Below are positions 41,871 through 50,052 of a stretch of DNA of 64,000 nucleotides, piece by piece. Each line of letters starts with the position of its first letter. Within the stretch, counting starts at the first letter, position 1. Source of the DNA: Bacillota bacterium. GTDB lineage: Bacteria > Bacillota > Clostridia > Lachnospirales > Lachnospiraceae. The stretch covers positions 62,001 to 126,000 of the forward strand of contig JAEWAK010000017.1 in the NCBI GenBank assembly GCA_023391695.1, in the 5' to 3' direction. Under the pieces are notes generated by a model. It made no database searches. It saw only the letters and a list, made by a program, of their open reading frames with translations, and had not been told where the DNA came from. Made by a program: the position numbers and the translations under genes.

Positions 41871-42260
41871 TTAAAGATTCTTAATTTTTTCAGTTGCCTC
41901 TTTTGGAGTGATTTCACCTTTTGATAGTTGTTCAAGGATTTCATTTCTTGCAGCTTTCTTTAACTCATTATCTCTGGCAGTTTCCTTTTCCGGAACTTCA
42001 AATCCCAGATTTTTTATGACTGTATCTAATTTGCCCCGGACAGTGGGGTAGGAAATACCCAGTTCTTTTTCCACGTCTTTGATGTTGCCCCGGCATTTAA
42101 TAAATACTTTAACAAAATCAAGGTCATCTTCCGGAAGGCGGCAGAATTCACAGGGTTGGAAGTCACCTTCTATGGCCGTTGAACACTTGGGGCAGCTCAG
42201 TTTGGTAATGGAGAGTTTTTCGCCGCATACGGGACATATTCCCGGTGCTTTGTATTTCAT
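41871..42260 (-). CDS. DUF2089 protein: zinc ribbon plus helix-turn-helix
   Basis: 129 residues. Two cysteine pairs (CPVC and CPKC) and a third (CEFC) make zinc ribbons. An HTH-like segment follows (VEKELGISYPTVRGKLDTVIKNLG), then a short helix ending LSKGEITPKEATEKIKNL that resembles the N-terminus of the next gene. It is the first gene after a strong promoter and probably controls the operon. The match is to DUF2089 by memory. Confidence 0.85.
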   Translation of the reverse strand: MKYKAPGICPVCGEKLSITKLSCPKCSTAIEGDFQPCEFCRLPEDDLDFVKVFIKCRGNIKDVEKELGISYPTVRGKLDTVIKNLGFEVPEKETARDNELKKAARNEILEQLSKGEITPKEATEKIKNL

Positions 42261-42294
42261 TTATTTCACCATCCTAATGTATTTTGATGATTTT

Positions 42295-42323
42295 AATATA
42301 CACCTGTTGTTTAAAATAGTCAA
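42295..42323 (-). promoter_or_regulatory. Sigma-A promoter of the DUF2089-YvlB-YvlD operon
   Basis: On the minus strand, TTGACT (42318-42323), 17-base spacer, TATATT (42295-42300). Transcription would begin near 42288, giving a leader under 30 bases. The DNA just upstream (42324-42372) is simple AT-rich sequence with repeated ATTAATATAA-like units. Confidence 0.82.
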
Positions 42324-42436
42324 TATAAAAATTAATATAATTAATATAAAAATTAAAATAATTAAGTTATACTATAAAATTATTGAGAGATTATAGAGTT
42401 TTATTTATACCGAACAAACCATATTTAAAAAGGCGT

Positions 42437-42491
42437 AAAAAAAAAAAGCTTTTGCAAATAGCCGGACGGCTGTTTTGCAAAAGCTCTTTTT
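42437..42491 (-). terminator. Terminator of the oadG-oadB unit (minus strand)
   Basis: AGCTTTTGCAAA and its complement (42448-42459 and 42474-42485) form the stem with an inner AGCCG/CGGCT; on the minus strand a long run of T follows. Confidence 0.9.
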
Positions 42492-42496
42492 AACGG

Positions 42497-43633
42497 TTAA
42501 CCAAAAAGTGATAAAAGAATACCGGCAGCCACTGCGGAACCGATGACACCGGCTACGTTGGGGCCCATGGCATGCATCAAGAGATAATTTCCCGGATTTG
42601 CCTTCTGGCCTTCTACCTGGGATACACGGGCAGCCATAGGAACCGCCGATACACCTGCCGAGCCGATCAGTGGATTAATCTTACCTCCGGTTGCCCAGCA
42701 CATAAATTTACCGATCAGAAGACCGCCCACCGTACTAAACATAAATGCAATGAGGCCAAGTAAAATGATTCCCAGGGTCTGGGGCTTTAAGAATTCAGTT
42801 CCCGCTGCAGTTGCACCGACGGTAACCCCGAGAAATATGGTTACAATATTAATCAATGCATTCTGTACCGTATCAGATAATCTTTCCACTACACCCGATT
42901 CCCTGAAAAGATTGCCTAACATCAGCATGCCGATTAAAGGGGCAACGGAGGGCAGTAAAAGAATACATAAAATAGATACCACGATGGGAAAACATATTTT
43001 CTCCAGTTTGGAAACATTGCGTAATTGCTGCATCTGGATTTTCCGTTCTTTTTCCGTTGTCAGTAGTTTCATCAGAGGGGGCTGGATAAGCGGGATCAGC
43101 GCCATATAGGAATAAGCTGCTATGGCAATGGAAGCCAGCCGATCGGGTGCAAGCCTGGTTGTCAGATAAATGGCAGTCGGACCGTCTGCACCGCCTATAA
43201 TTCCAATAGAGGCAGCTTCTTCTGGTGTGAAACCCATCAGTATGGCTATTATGAAAGCTATTGCGATGCCAAACTGGGATCCGGCACCAATCAGCAGGCT
43301 GCTGGGACGTGCAATGAGGGGGCCGAAATCCGTCATGGCTCCGATGCCTAAAAATATCAGGGAGGGATAAATTCCCTTTTTAACACCCAGGTATAAATAG
43401 TACAAAAGCCCTCCGGCCTCCGTGGAACTTGCAGGTTCGCTCATTAAACCCGTTAATGGCAGGTTAGCTAACAGCATGCCGAAAGCAATCGGCAGTAAAA
43501 GAAGTGGCTCAAATTTTTTGGCAATTGCAAGATAAATAAGTATGCAGGCGATGATTATCATCAGGAGTGATTGCCAGGTCAATGCCACAAAACCGGAATC
43601 TTCCCATAATTTTGTAAGTGAATCAATAAACAC
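42497..43633 (-). CDS. Sodium ion-translocating decarboxylase beta subunit (OadB/GcdB/MmdB)
   Basis: 378 residues, about ten membrane segments. Signatures include GAMTDFGPLIARPSSLLIGAGSQ, FTPEEAASIGIIGGADGPTAIYL (the conserved Asp of the sodium path), GVTVGATAAGTEFL and GSAGVSAVPMAARVSQ. This subunit decarboxylates carboxybiotin and pumps Na+. The partner alpha (carboxyltransferase) and biotin-carrier genes are not in the window; only a gamma-like small protein precedes it. Which acid is decarboxylated cannot be told. Confidence 0.93.
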   Translation of the reverse strand: MFIDSLTKLWEDSGFVALTWQSLLMIIIACILIYLAIAKKFEPLLLLPIAFGMLLANLPLTGLMSEPASSTEAGGLLYYLYLGVKKGIYPSLIFLGIGAMTDFGPLIARPSSLLIGAGSQFGIAIAFIIAILMGFTPEEAASIGIIGGADGPTAIYLTTRLAPDRLASIAIAAYSYMALIPLIQPPLMKLLTTEKERKIQMQQLRNVSKLEKICFPIVVSILCILLLPSVAPLIGMLMLGNLFRESGVVERLSDTVQNALINIVTIFLGVTVGATAAGTEFLKPQTLGIILLGLIAFMFSTVGGLLIGKFMCWATGGKINPLIGSAGVSAVPMAARVSQVEGQKANPGNYLLMHAMGPNVAGVIGSAVAAGILLSLFG

Positions 43634-43692
43634 AATAAATTCCTCCCTTGTCTGTCTGATTTTTATAGTCTGCTGCCAGTCTGTAAACTGGC

Positions 43693-43836
43693 TCAGGCAG
43701 GATTTTTGTCCTTCCTTTTTTCAATTGCCATTATAACTGCGGAGAATAACCGGATAATGGCCCATAATGCACCCAGAACGGCAAATACAACAGCCATGCA
43801 GAATAATGCAATAAGGATACTCTCAGTGAAAGACAT
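43693..43836 (-). CDS. OadG-like gamma subunit, small membrane protein
   Basis: 47 residues: one membrane helix (ESILIALFCMAVVFAVLGALWAII) then a charged tail, EKRKDKNPA. Size, topology and position before OadB fit the gamma subunit that holds decarboxylase complexes together. Start 43836 is set by AGAGGTG at 43843-43849; a longer frame reads back into the terminator stem of the leader and is unlikely. Confidence 0.75.
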   Translation of the reverse strand: MSFTESILIALFCMAVVFAVLGALWAIIRLFSAVIMAIEKRKDKNPA

Positions 43837-44014
43837 ACATATCACCTCTTTCTGATTAATCAATTTTTTGTTAAAAAGCAAAAAAAAGTAGAGAACTTCA
43901 AAAGAAGCTCTCCACCCTATAAGCTAAAAACTTGAAACAGTTATCATAAACTGCCAACCGGAAAAATTACCATATTTTTTTATCAATGATAACATGTAAA
44001 AATCCTGCTGTCAA
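43837..44014 (-). promoter_or_regulatory. Promoter and attenuator-like leader of oadG-oadB
   Basis: Minus strand: TTGACA (44009-44014), 17-base spacer, TATCAT (43986-43991), transcription near 43979. The ~140-base leader holds a small CAGTT/AACTG stem and then a full terminator at 43880-43915 (GTGGAGAGCTTC with GAAGTTCTCTAC, then eight T), 44 bases before the start codon. A complete terminator inside a leader suggests conditional read-through, by a riboswitch or protein. No known riboswitch class was recognised. Confidence 0.75.
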
Positions 44015-44095
44015 TATTTATTGAATCATAATCGGGACAAAGGTCTGAATGATATCACCAAAAAAGTCCAATTTAAACCGCTGATATAACGATTT

Positions 44096-44222
44096 TCCAC
44101 GGCGGACAGAGTACGGTACAGACCTGCTATGGCTTCGGGTACGCCCATAGTGGCATCGCCATGCAGCCGGAACAGCAGATGAACATCGCCATATTGTGTC
44201 TTATGGGGCAGCCGTCCGCATT
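44096..44222 (-). ncRNA. Structured noncoding element (candidate)
   Basis: Near-complementary ends (GCGGACAG at 44102-44109 and CCGTCCGC at 44212-44219) could close a ~118-base fold. Inside are a CTATGG/CCATAG stem and a TGGC/GCCA stem. It is GC-richer than its surroundings and sits between the upstream terminator and the oadG promoter. It could be a small RNA or a decayed repeat; strand is uncertain. Confidence 0.35.
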
Positions 44223-44266
44223 CCTTTTCGGAAATGGAAAGCAAGAGCTATACAGGAAGCAGTCCG

Positions 44267-44301
44267 AAAAAAGGAGCGGAAAATATTTTCGCTCCTTTTT
44301 T
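44267..44301 (-). terminator. Terminator of the spore-surface gene cluster (bidirectional look)
   Basis: AAAAAAGGAGCG and CGCTCCTTTTTT form a near-perfect stem about 20 bases after the stop of the minus-strand gene at 44321. T-runs exist on both strands. Confidence 0.88.
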
Positions 44302-44320
44302 GATACTGGACCGCAAGGGT

Positions 44321-45244
44321 TTAGCTTACAGTCAATATTGTAATATTGGCTTGAACCGGTATATTGGCATAAACGACATCGGCACCTGTCTGGTTCACAA
44401 GGGTTACTGTAACAGGGGCTTCGGACACCGTTATAAATGCATCACCTTTCACCTGTCCGGTTACAATTGGTGAGTTGCCTTGTGTAATTGTATTACCGCC
44501 GGCTGTTACTCCAAATATCATATTAACCGGTCCGGCAGAGCCATCGGTTGTAACCCACCAATTAACATAATAGTTTCCGGCACTTGAAATCGTAAATTCA
44601 CCTGTAGCTGCATCATAACTGATGTTTTCAGACTGGTCATTAATTATTGTGTCAAAAATAACATTATTGCCGCCGGCAATTATTGCACCGGGACTTCCTT
44701 GAAGTTGCGCCTGAATTCCCTGCAGGGCTCCTTCAGTTCCGTTTGTGAATTCTACAACCAGCTGGGGCTCAAAATCAGCTCCAACCGGTTTTCCGCCAAA
44801 TTGAACAGAAGTTCCGCCTGGAATGGTCAGGGCAATGCCGAAGTTTGGAAAAGTACCATTCAGCCATTGATTTACCAGATCAGTTACATCAATCTCTACA
44901 AACTGAAGAACTTCATCTTCCGAAACTTCAGTTGTTGAACCGGTCGCAACAAAGGGCGGTATGGTATTGAAGGTCACCGTATTTATATCAAAATCGGCGG
45001 TAACTCTGTTTACCACGATAGGGCTTGGTAAACTGCCTGTTTTTGCAAAAACAAATAAACGGAGTACGGCACTGGTTACTGATTCAACAGGTATTGATGA
45101 TAAATCAAACTTCAGGAAACTAATACTATTCAGATATACCGGGTCCGTTCCAGCTACTATTACGGCACTGGATGACAGGTTAAGATCAGGTATCAAACTG
45201 GAAACAAAGGTGGTACCGGTAGTTAGTAGGGTCAAAGTAGCCAA
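44321..45244 (-). CDS. DNRLRE domain plus BclA-C-terminal-like spore surface protein
   Basis: 307 residues from a TTG start with AAAGGAGATGA upstream. Residues ~1-170 form a DNRLRE beta-sandwich (FLKFDLSSIP, AVLRLFVFAKTG, TFNTIPPF, VDVTDLVNQWLNG-like, and FGIALTIPG). A linker (GIQAQLQGSPGA) leads to a C-terminal jelly-roll (~185-307; NYYVNWWVTTDG, PIVTGQVKGDAFITVS, VYANIPVQANITIL) like the end of BclA. No signal peptide, as for proteins put on the spore from the mother cell. A larger relative lies upstream. Confidence 0.78.
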   Translation of the reverse strand: MATLTLLTTGTTFVSSLIPDLNLSSSAVIVAGTDPVYLNSISFLKFDLSSIPVESVTSAVLRLFVFAKTGSLPSPIVVNRVTADFDINTVTFNTIPPFVATGSTTEVSEDEVLQFVEIDVTDLVNQWLNGTFPNFGIALTIPGGTSVQFGGKPVGADFEPQLVVEFTNGTEGALQGIQAQLQGSPGAIIAGGNNVIFDTIINDQSENISYDAATGEFTISSAGNYYVNWWVTTDGSAGPVNMIFGVTAGGNTITQGNSPIVTGQVKGDAFITVSEAPVTVTLVNQTGADVVYANIPVQANITILTVS

Positions 45245-45360
45245 AGTATCATCTCCTTTCTGGCAAATAGTATGTGGTATATAAATGGTATCGCTATAAC
45301 CACATTACAATATATTCACTTTTTTTCAAATGGTTCAGGTATGCGAATATCCGTTTTGCC

Positions 45361-47247
45361 TTAAGGTATACCAAATGCCTGATTATCTGGATCCGACATG
45401 GTCGCGTTGTTATTGACAGCCGATAAAGCCGGAAGGTCATTATAGGGCGGTCCCGTGGTTGTACCGGTTAATAGTACAATATCAAATTCATTGGGAGGAG
45501 AACCCCAGGAATTCCCTTTGAAAGTGGTAAAGGCCCGGTCGACCAGGAAACCTTCTTTGGTGTTATAAACTACATTGTTGTTTATTTTACCGGTTGTGTT
45601 TGGATTAATATACATCCCTGCTCTTAAGGAATAAAAGGTATTGCCTTCCAGCAGTACATTTGAGACGGCATTCTGTGAAACGACGGCACGGTTAACTACC
45701 CAATTGTCCATTGGCAGTGTCTGGGGAGGTCCGTAAACCGTATTGCCTATCAGGCTTACGTTAGCCGCACCTATCTGGATAAATTCGCTTGCATACGGTA
45801 TATTACTGGTAATGGTAAGGCCTTCTATGACGGCGTCGTTGCCGGTGACCAGTATGGGGATTATATTTGCCTGTAAAATAAGCATGGCACCGGAATGACC
45901 CAATAAGGTAATACCGGCTTTATTCATATTGATCTGGGAAGTGACCTGGTAAGTTCCGGGTAATACATGAACTGTCCCGCCGGGATCTACGGCGGCGATT
46001 CCCTGGGATATGGTCTTAAAAGGCTGTGCCATGCTGCCGTTCCCTCCCACAGAGCCGGCTTCCACATAGATATTATTGGGGTCTGCTAACAGGCTGACCG
46101 CTGCAGCCAGCGCATCCTGTAAGTTTGCCACGGTAGGGTAGCCAAGTGTTGGACGGTTTAATAACAACTCATTTAATACCTCATCCTGCTGGGGAGCTGC
46201 CAGGGTGTTAAAAGCAGTAAGGTCCAGGCTAAGGGATATATCTTCTATGGCGGTACGCATCCCGGTAACATTCCGGGCATTGTTGACCGCATCCAGTGCG
46301 GGAGCTGGTAAAATAGACGGACCTACTCTTGTCAGCATAAAGGATGCACTTACAATGGTCTGTGTACCCCCGGCTGTATTATTTAATACGACAGGACCGC
46401 TGCTTGTATGGTTCCGTACGGATAATACGTCGCCGGCAGCCGCATGGATGATTATCATGCCTGTATTGCTGATTGCTGTCTGATTTGCTCCGTATATACT
46501 TCCCGGTACCAGTATATCATTCTGGAATAAGGCAAACTGATTGGAGGCTTGGCTGTTCACAGTGAACCAGACGGCATAGGTGCCGTTATTTTCAACCGTT
46601 ATAAAACCGGTGCCTGCATCATGGCTCACCCCCAGTAAAGTACCGTTATTACTGAAGGGAATTGAACCTTCCAAAGGTATGCTTTGATTACCCGTATTAT
46701 AAATATAAGCATAAGTTTCGGGTTCAACCGGCGGCGTTTCAGAGTAAGTGAGGGTTAATAAAGGATAAAAAGGTTCATATAAAATTTTATTGGTACCGAA
46801 ACTGACCGCCGTAGATCCATCAGGATTCGTAATTGCCAGGCCGTTATTGGGAAATGCTCCGCCAAGCCATTGGTTTACAAGTTCCGTTATGTCAATTTGT
46901 ACGGTATCATTTAAATCGGAAGTTGTAATTTCAGTCTGTGATGATATTGCCGCATAGGATGGCCGGGTATTATAGGTTACGGTATCCGTAACCAGTGGGT
47001 CTGTTACCCGGTTGACAGCAACAGGACTTTTAGCTGCACCGGTCTTTGTGATTACGGATAACTGCAGGATAGCACTGTCAACAGTAGTTACGGGCAAGGA
47101 AGGCAGGGTAAAATAAAAGAAGCTTACCGTATGTTGGAAAGTTTCATCTATACCTGCATAAATCACTGGATTAGTCGAATAATTATAGTTTCGAAATGCC
47201 GAGGATACAAAGGTAGTTTCTGAAATATTAAGGATAACAGTTGGCAT
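45361..47247 (-). CDS. Four-part spore surface protein: DNRLRE, BclA-C-like, helical linker, beta-helix
   Basis: 628 residues. Domain order: DNRLRE (~1-172), BclA-C/C1q-like jelly-roll (~178-312; TGFITVENNGTYAVWFTV), a helical linker (~318-390; AVNNARNVTGMRTAIEDISL), then a right-handed parallel beta-helix (~395-628) beginning IYVEAGSVGGNGSMAQPFKT with repeated turns (GNTVYGPPQTL, GNTFYSLRAG, NNVVYNTKEGF). Beta-helices of this kind occur in sugar lyases and surface proteins; no catalytic residues are clear. No signal peptide. It is likely co-expressed with the smaller relative and displayed on the spore. Confidence 0.78.
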   Translation of the reverse strand: MPTVILNISETTFVSSAFRNYNYSTNPVIYAGIDETFQHTVSFFYFTLPSLPVTTVDSAILQLSVITKTGAAKSPVAVNRVTDPLVTDTVTYNTRPSYAAISSQTEITTSDLNDTVQIDITELVNQWLGGAFPNNGLAITNPDGSTAVSFGTNKILYEPFYPLLTLTYSETPPVEPETYAYIYNTGNQSIPLEGSIPFSNNGTLLGVSHDAGTGFITVENNGTYAVWFTVNSQASNQFALFQNDILVPGSIYGANQTAISNTGMIIIHAAAGDVLSVRNHTSSGPVVLNNTAGGTQTIVSASFMLTRVGPSILPAPALDAVNNARNVTGMRTAIEDISLSLDLTAFNTLAAPQQDEVLNELLLNRPTLGYPTVANLQDALAAAVSLLADPNNIYVEAGSVGGNGSMAQPFKTISQGIAAVDPGGTVHVLPGTYQVTSQINMNKAGITLLGHSGAMLILQANIIPILVTGNDAVIEGLTITSNIPYASEFIQIGAANVSLIGNTVYGPPQTLPMDNWVVNRAVVSQNAVSNVLLEGNTFYSLRAGMYINPNTTGKINNNVVYNTKEGFLVDRAFTTFKGNSWGSPPNEFDIVLLTGTTTGPPYNDLPALSAVNNNATMSDPDNQAFGIP

Positions 47248-47586
47248 TGATTCATTCCTTCTTTCATAATTTGTTGTTAGGGTTCCCTGTTTTCATTTTA
47301 TGATGAAATTCGACATGTGTTACGAAAGGTTGTACCATTTATGAAAACAAGCTTGTAAGAGTATAAAAATAAGATTTTTGAGGGGACTTTTAACACTCAA
47401 ATCATGAAAAGAAGTATTAAGTTTATAAGAAATAAGACATGAAATTAATGAATATGTTAAATCAGATGAGAAGGAACAGAAAAGGTTATTCAGGGATTTT
47501 TTCAGACCTTCAGGTGTCACTGCACCTGAAGGTTATAACCTATAATTCAATTTATTTGAAATTGAATTTGTTAAACGGAGCCTGCC
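47248..47586. other. Intergenic region with possible sporulation promoter and stem-loop
   Basis: No gene. A strong hairpin, CCTTCAGGTG/CACCTGAAGG (47508-47533), lies 3' of the glycosyltransferase gene without a clear T-run. On the minus strand AC (47319-47320), 16 bases, CATAAAAT (47295-47302) fits the sigma-K pattern, about 48 bases before the beta-helix gene. The motif is short, so this is suggestive only. Confidence 0.4.
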
Positions 47587-48684
47587 CTATATATATGGCT
47601 GTATAACAGCAGCCCTTTGAGCCATTTGAGTTTCAAAATTAAATACTTCCTTGAATTTTGCCTGCCCGCTTGCGGACATCAGATATAATTTCTGCGGATC
47701 ATAGTAATATTCCAGAATGTTTTGGGTTATGGCACCAGGATCAAGGTTTATGATAAAAAGATCCTTCCCGTGCAAAAAATGAACATCCTGGTTAAGCGGA
47801 TCAGTACAAAAAACACCGACACCGTGTAACCCGGCATCAATACAGCAGCCGGTCGGAAAACCATCGAAGTTTTTACCCGGTATCAGGATGTAAGGGGCGT
47901 TTGGGGAAACGATAATATCCATTCCGGAATAAAAACCCGGGAAGAAATTATGGTCTTTCAGCCCATAAAATGTAATTCTATTTCCTAAAGCGGTGGTGTC
48001 AATCTCATATCTTTCAAAATTGCCTACTACATGGAAATTAATATTCGGTGTAAGGGCCGCGAGCCTGTTACATACGTCGATAAAAATATGATAACCTTTG
48101 TCAAGACCCTGAGCCATGTATTTATGGGCGACAAAACAGATATCAAAAGTCTGTTTTTCCGTTCCGTAATGTCTCTTTGGCGGAATATAGTTAAAATACT
48201 GCGGGTGTGTTACTAAACCATAAATGTATGATACCTTATCCGGTGTTACATATCCGCGGTTAATAATATAATCATAGGTCATCTTCTGGGTAATTATGAC
48301 TTTTCTGAGAAGCGGCGACTGTAAAACCTTAGTCAGCTTGACGTCAACATCCGGATCGTTGAGCCAAAAGTTACCGCCGGGGTATAGTTCGAATACAAAC
48401 GGGGTGTTAAACATTTCATATACAAAATAAAAGTTAAATGCATTACCTAAAAATACGGTATAGTATAATGAGGTAGATTTTCCTGTCCAGTCAAACTGTG
48501 TGAATGGTTTAACCCTGCCTGCAAATTGAGGATAGGCAGCTACATATTCGGCGTAGTTTGTGTCATATCTGGTAGAGATAACTTCACTGTTAGGAATTCT
48601 CTCCAGATAATAATTAAATTCGGATACTCTAAAACCCGTTGTCAGATTTGGAAAATAGTCGTCAAGTATTGTTAAATTTCCCAA
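47587..48684 (-). CDS. GT4-like glycosyltransferase
   Basis: 365 residues from TTG with GGAGGG upstream. The GT-B pattern is seen: KVIITQKMTYDYIINRGYV, DICFVAHKYMAQGLDKGYHIF, FHVVGNF, RITFYGLK and, near the end, NFDGFPTGCCIDAGLHGVGVF, the nucleotide-sugar site with a conserved acidic/hydroxyl region. It is in a minus-strand group with three GT2 enzymes and sugar-modifying genes, close to the two spore surface proteins, their likely acceptors (inference). Confidence 0.78.
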   Translation of the reverse strand: MGNLTILDDYFPNLTTGFRVSEFNYYLERIPNSEVISTRYDTNYAEYVAAYPQFAGRVKPFTQFDWTGKSTSLYYTVFLGNAFNFYFVYEMFNTPFVFELYPGGNFWLNDPDVDVKLTKVLQSPLLRKVIITQKMTYDYIINRGYVTPDKVSYIYGLVTHPQYFNYIPPKRHYGTEKQTFDICFVAHKYMAQGLDKGYHIFIDVCNRLAALTPNINFHVVGNFERYEIDTTALGNRITFYGLKDHNFFPGFYSGMDIIVSPNAPYILIPGKNFDGFPTGCCIDAGLHGVGVFCTDPLNQDVHFLHGKDLFIINLDPGAITQNILEYYYDPQKLYLMSASGQAKFKEVFNFETQMAQRAAVIQPYI

Positions 48685-48789
48685 GTCTTATCCCTCCATT
48701 CTTATTAGTTCGGTACGGTGCCAATCATCTCTGTGATTGTCAGTAGGTCTTTTCTGATCAATATATGTTTCTGTTGTAATTACAGAATA

Positions 48790-49689
48790 TTAATTAGCAT
48801 TTCCTGCATAATAATTAAAATTTTCCAATGCCCAGTCCATATGGTAAAAGTGTGTCTGATAGGATACCGGATCATGAATGGAAGCGCAGTAGACTGTTCT
48901 TATGCCTTGATCCAGTTCTCTGAAATATTCCATATACTTCCATCTGTTAGCCGTTGAAAAGGACAAATTCTTGTATTTATTATTTCTTATGTCAAAGCAG
49001 GTATTTGTGACTTTATCCAGTTTACAGATGTTTCTGCCTTCACATTCATAACAAGGTATAGTCTGCGTCAGGTCGATTGGGATATTTGTTGTAAGTCCTG
49101 CCTTGAAAGGAGTATAATTATTAATTCTGACTGAAAGCTCAGCATCGCCGTAACAATTTTCTTCGCACCAGTACCCAATGGTATTGATAAGTTCCGGTCT
49201 GAGGCACTGACAATGTCCCGGAACGAAATTACGTATTGTTCCGACTTCGGAATATATTAACTGATTATAACTTACACCGTTTCTTTCCATGGTAATAACA
49301 TCCGGTATAAAATCGGGAAGCGAAGCAGTCCTTGGAACGCCCAGGAGCCCAACCTCCGGAAAAGCCTCAAATACTTGCATAAAACGGCTTATCCAGTCAG
49401 GAGCATATAAATAAACATCACTTTCCAGCACTATAAAATACTGGTCGGGTCTTCTGCGTGTCAGATTCAGATTAATCGGATAAATAGGTCCGAAATTTAA
49501 AGGAAACCGGGTCCTTGATTTAATGCGGCTGTCATTCAGACTTTGGAGATATTCCCAGGTGTCATCCTGTGAATTGTTATCAACAATATGAAGCTCAAAA
49601 TCATCCGTTGTCCTTAAAAGGGAATTTAAGTTTCTGACTGTTAAACCCATTCTGTGAAAAGTGGAATAACTGATAAAAGGTGGTGTCAT
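48790..49689 (-). CDS. GT2-family glycosyltransferase, paralogue A
   Basis: 299 residues. GT-A fold: FISYSTFHRMGLTVRNL, ELHIVDNNSQDDTWEYLQ and YFIVLESDVYLYAPDW, where EsD fills the DxD place. Then PGHCQCLRPELINTIGYWCEENCYGDAELS (acceptor site) and a four-cysteine patch, CYECEGRNICKLDKVTNTCF. Two close paralogues are at 50049-51095 and 52957-53856. Start 49689 is chosen because GGAGG fits it better than an ATG six bases earlier. Confidence 0.88.
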   Translation of the reverse strand: MTPPFISYSTFHRMGLTVRNLNSLLRTTDDFELHIVDNNSQDDTWEYLQSLNDSRIKSRTRFPLNFGPIYPINLNLTRRRPDQYFIVLESDVYLYAPDWISRFMQVFEAFPEVGLLGVPRTASLPDFIPDVITMERNGVSYNQLIYSEVGTIRNFVPGHCQCLRPELINTIGYWCEENCYGDAELSVRINNYTPFKAGLTTNIPIDLTQTIPCYECEGRNICKLDKVTNTCFDIRNNKYKNLSFSTANRWKYMEYFRELDQGIRTVYCASIHDPVSYQTHFYHMDWALENFNYYAGNAN

Positions 49690-49800
49690 ATACATTCCTC
49701 CAATTTCTGCCGGTAAAACTGTACGTATAAGTTTTCAGACTTTGGTAATATACCTTTTTATGTGCCGGGTATAATAATATATTATGTATTTACAGAATTG

Positions 49801-50052
49801 ATGTTACAAAATATTACGAAAAGGCACAAAAAGGCTGTTTCAATATTTGCACCTCCGGATATTCAAGCAGTGCCGGGGCTTGACTGCTTTTATGTTAACA
49901 ATAAAACTTTTACGGTTATTATTCGTTATGAACCTAAAACAACTTCCCCGTTACGTTTGAAGCATGCAGTTAATAGAGAAAGTTGTTTTGAGTTCAAATT
50001 ATATTGGGATTTACCCGGTCCGAATTATAATCACTACACTTTTTCATATTAA
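49801..50052 (+). CDS. Possible small protein of unknown function, 83 residues
   Basis: The only plus-strand frame inside this minus-strand cluster. It reads MLQNITKRHKKAVSIF, then LDCFYVNNKTFTVIIRYE and ends in a Trp/Pro/Tyr-rich tail (LYWDLPGPNYNHYTF). Codons look natural for this genome and its stop overlaps the 3' end of the converging GT2 gene. It lacks a clear ribosome site. It could be a real gene or chance; otherwise 49690-50048 is empty. Confidence 0.3.
   Translation: MLQNITKRHKKAVSIFAPPDIQAVPGLDCFYVNNKTFTVIIRYEPKTTSPLRLKHAVNRESCFEFKLYWDLPGPNYNHYTFSY

Noticed and set aside
42324..42372. Short AT-rich repeats as a replication or partition site
   Set aside because: Low-complexity ATTAATATAA units directly upstream of a promoter; no DnaA boxes or related genes.
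44026..44244. Minus-strand frame of 72 codons over the structured island
   Set aside because: No ribosome site, overlaps the promoter of oadG, and the sequence is better explained by palindromes; kept only as a structured element.
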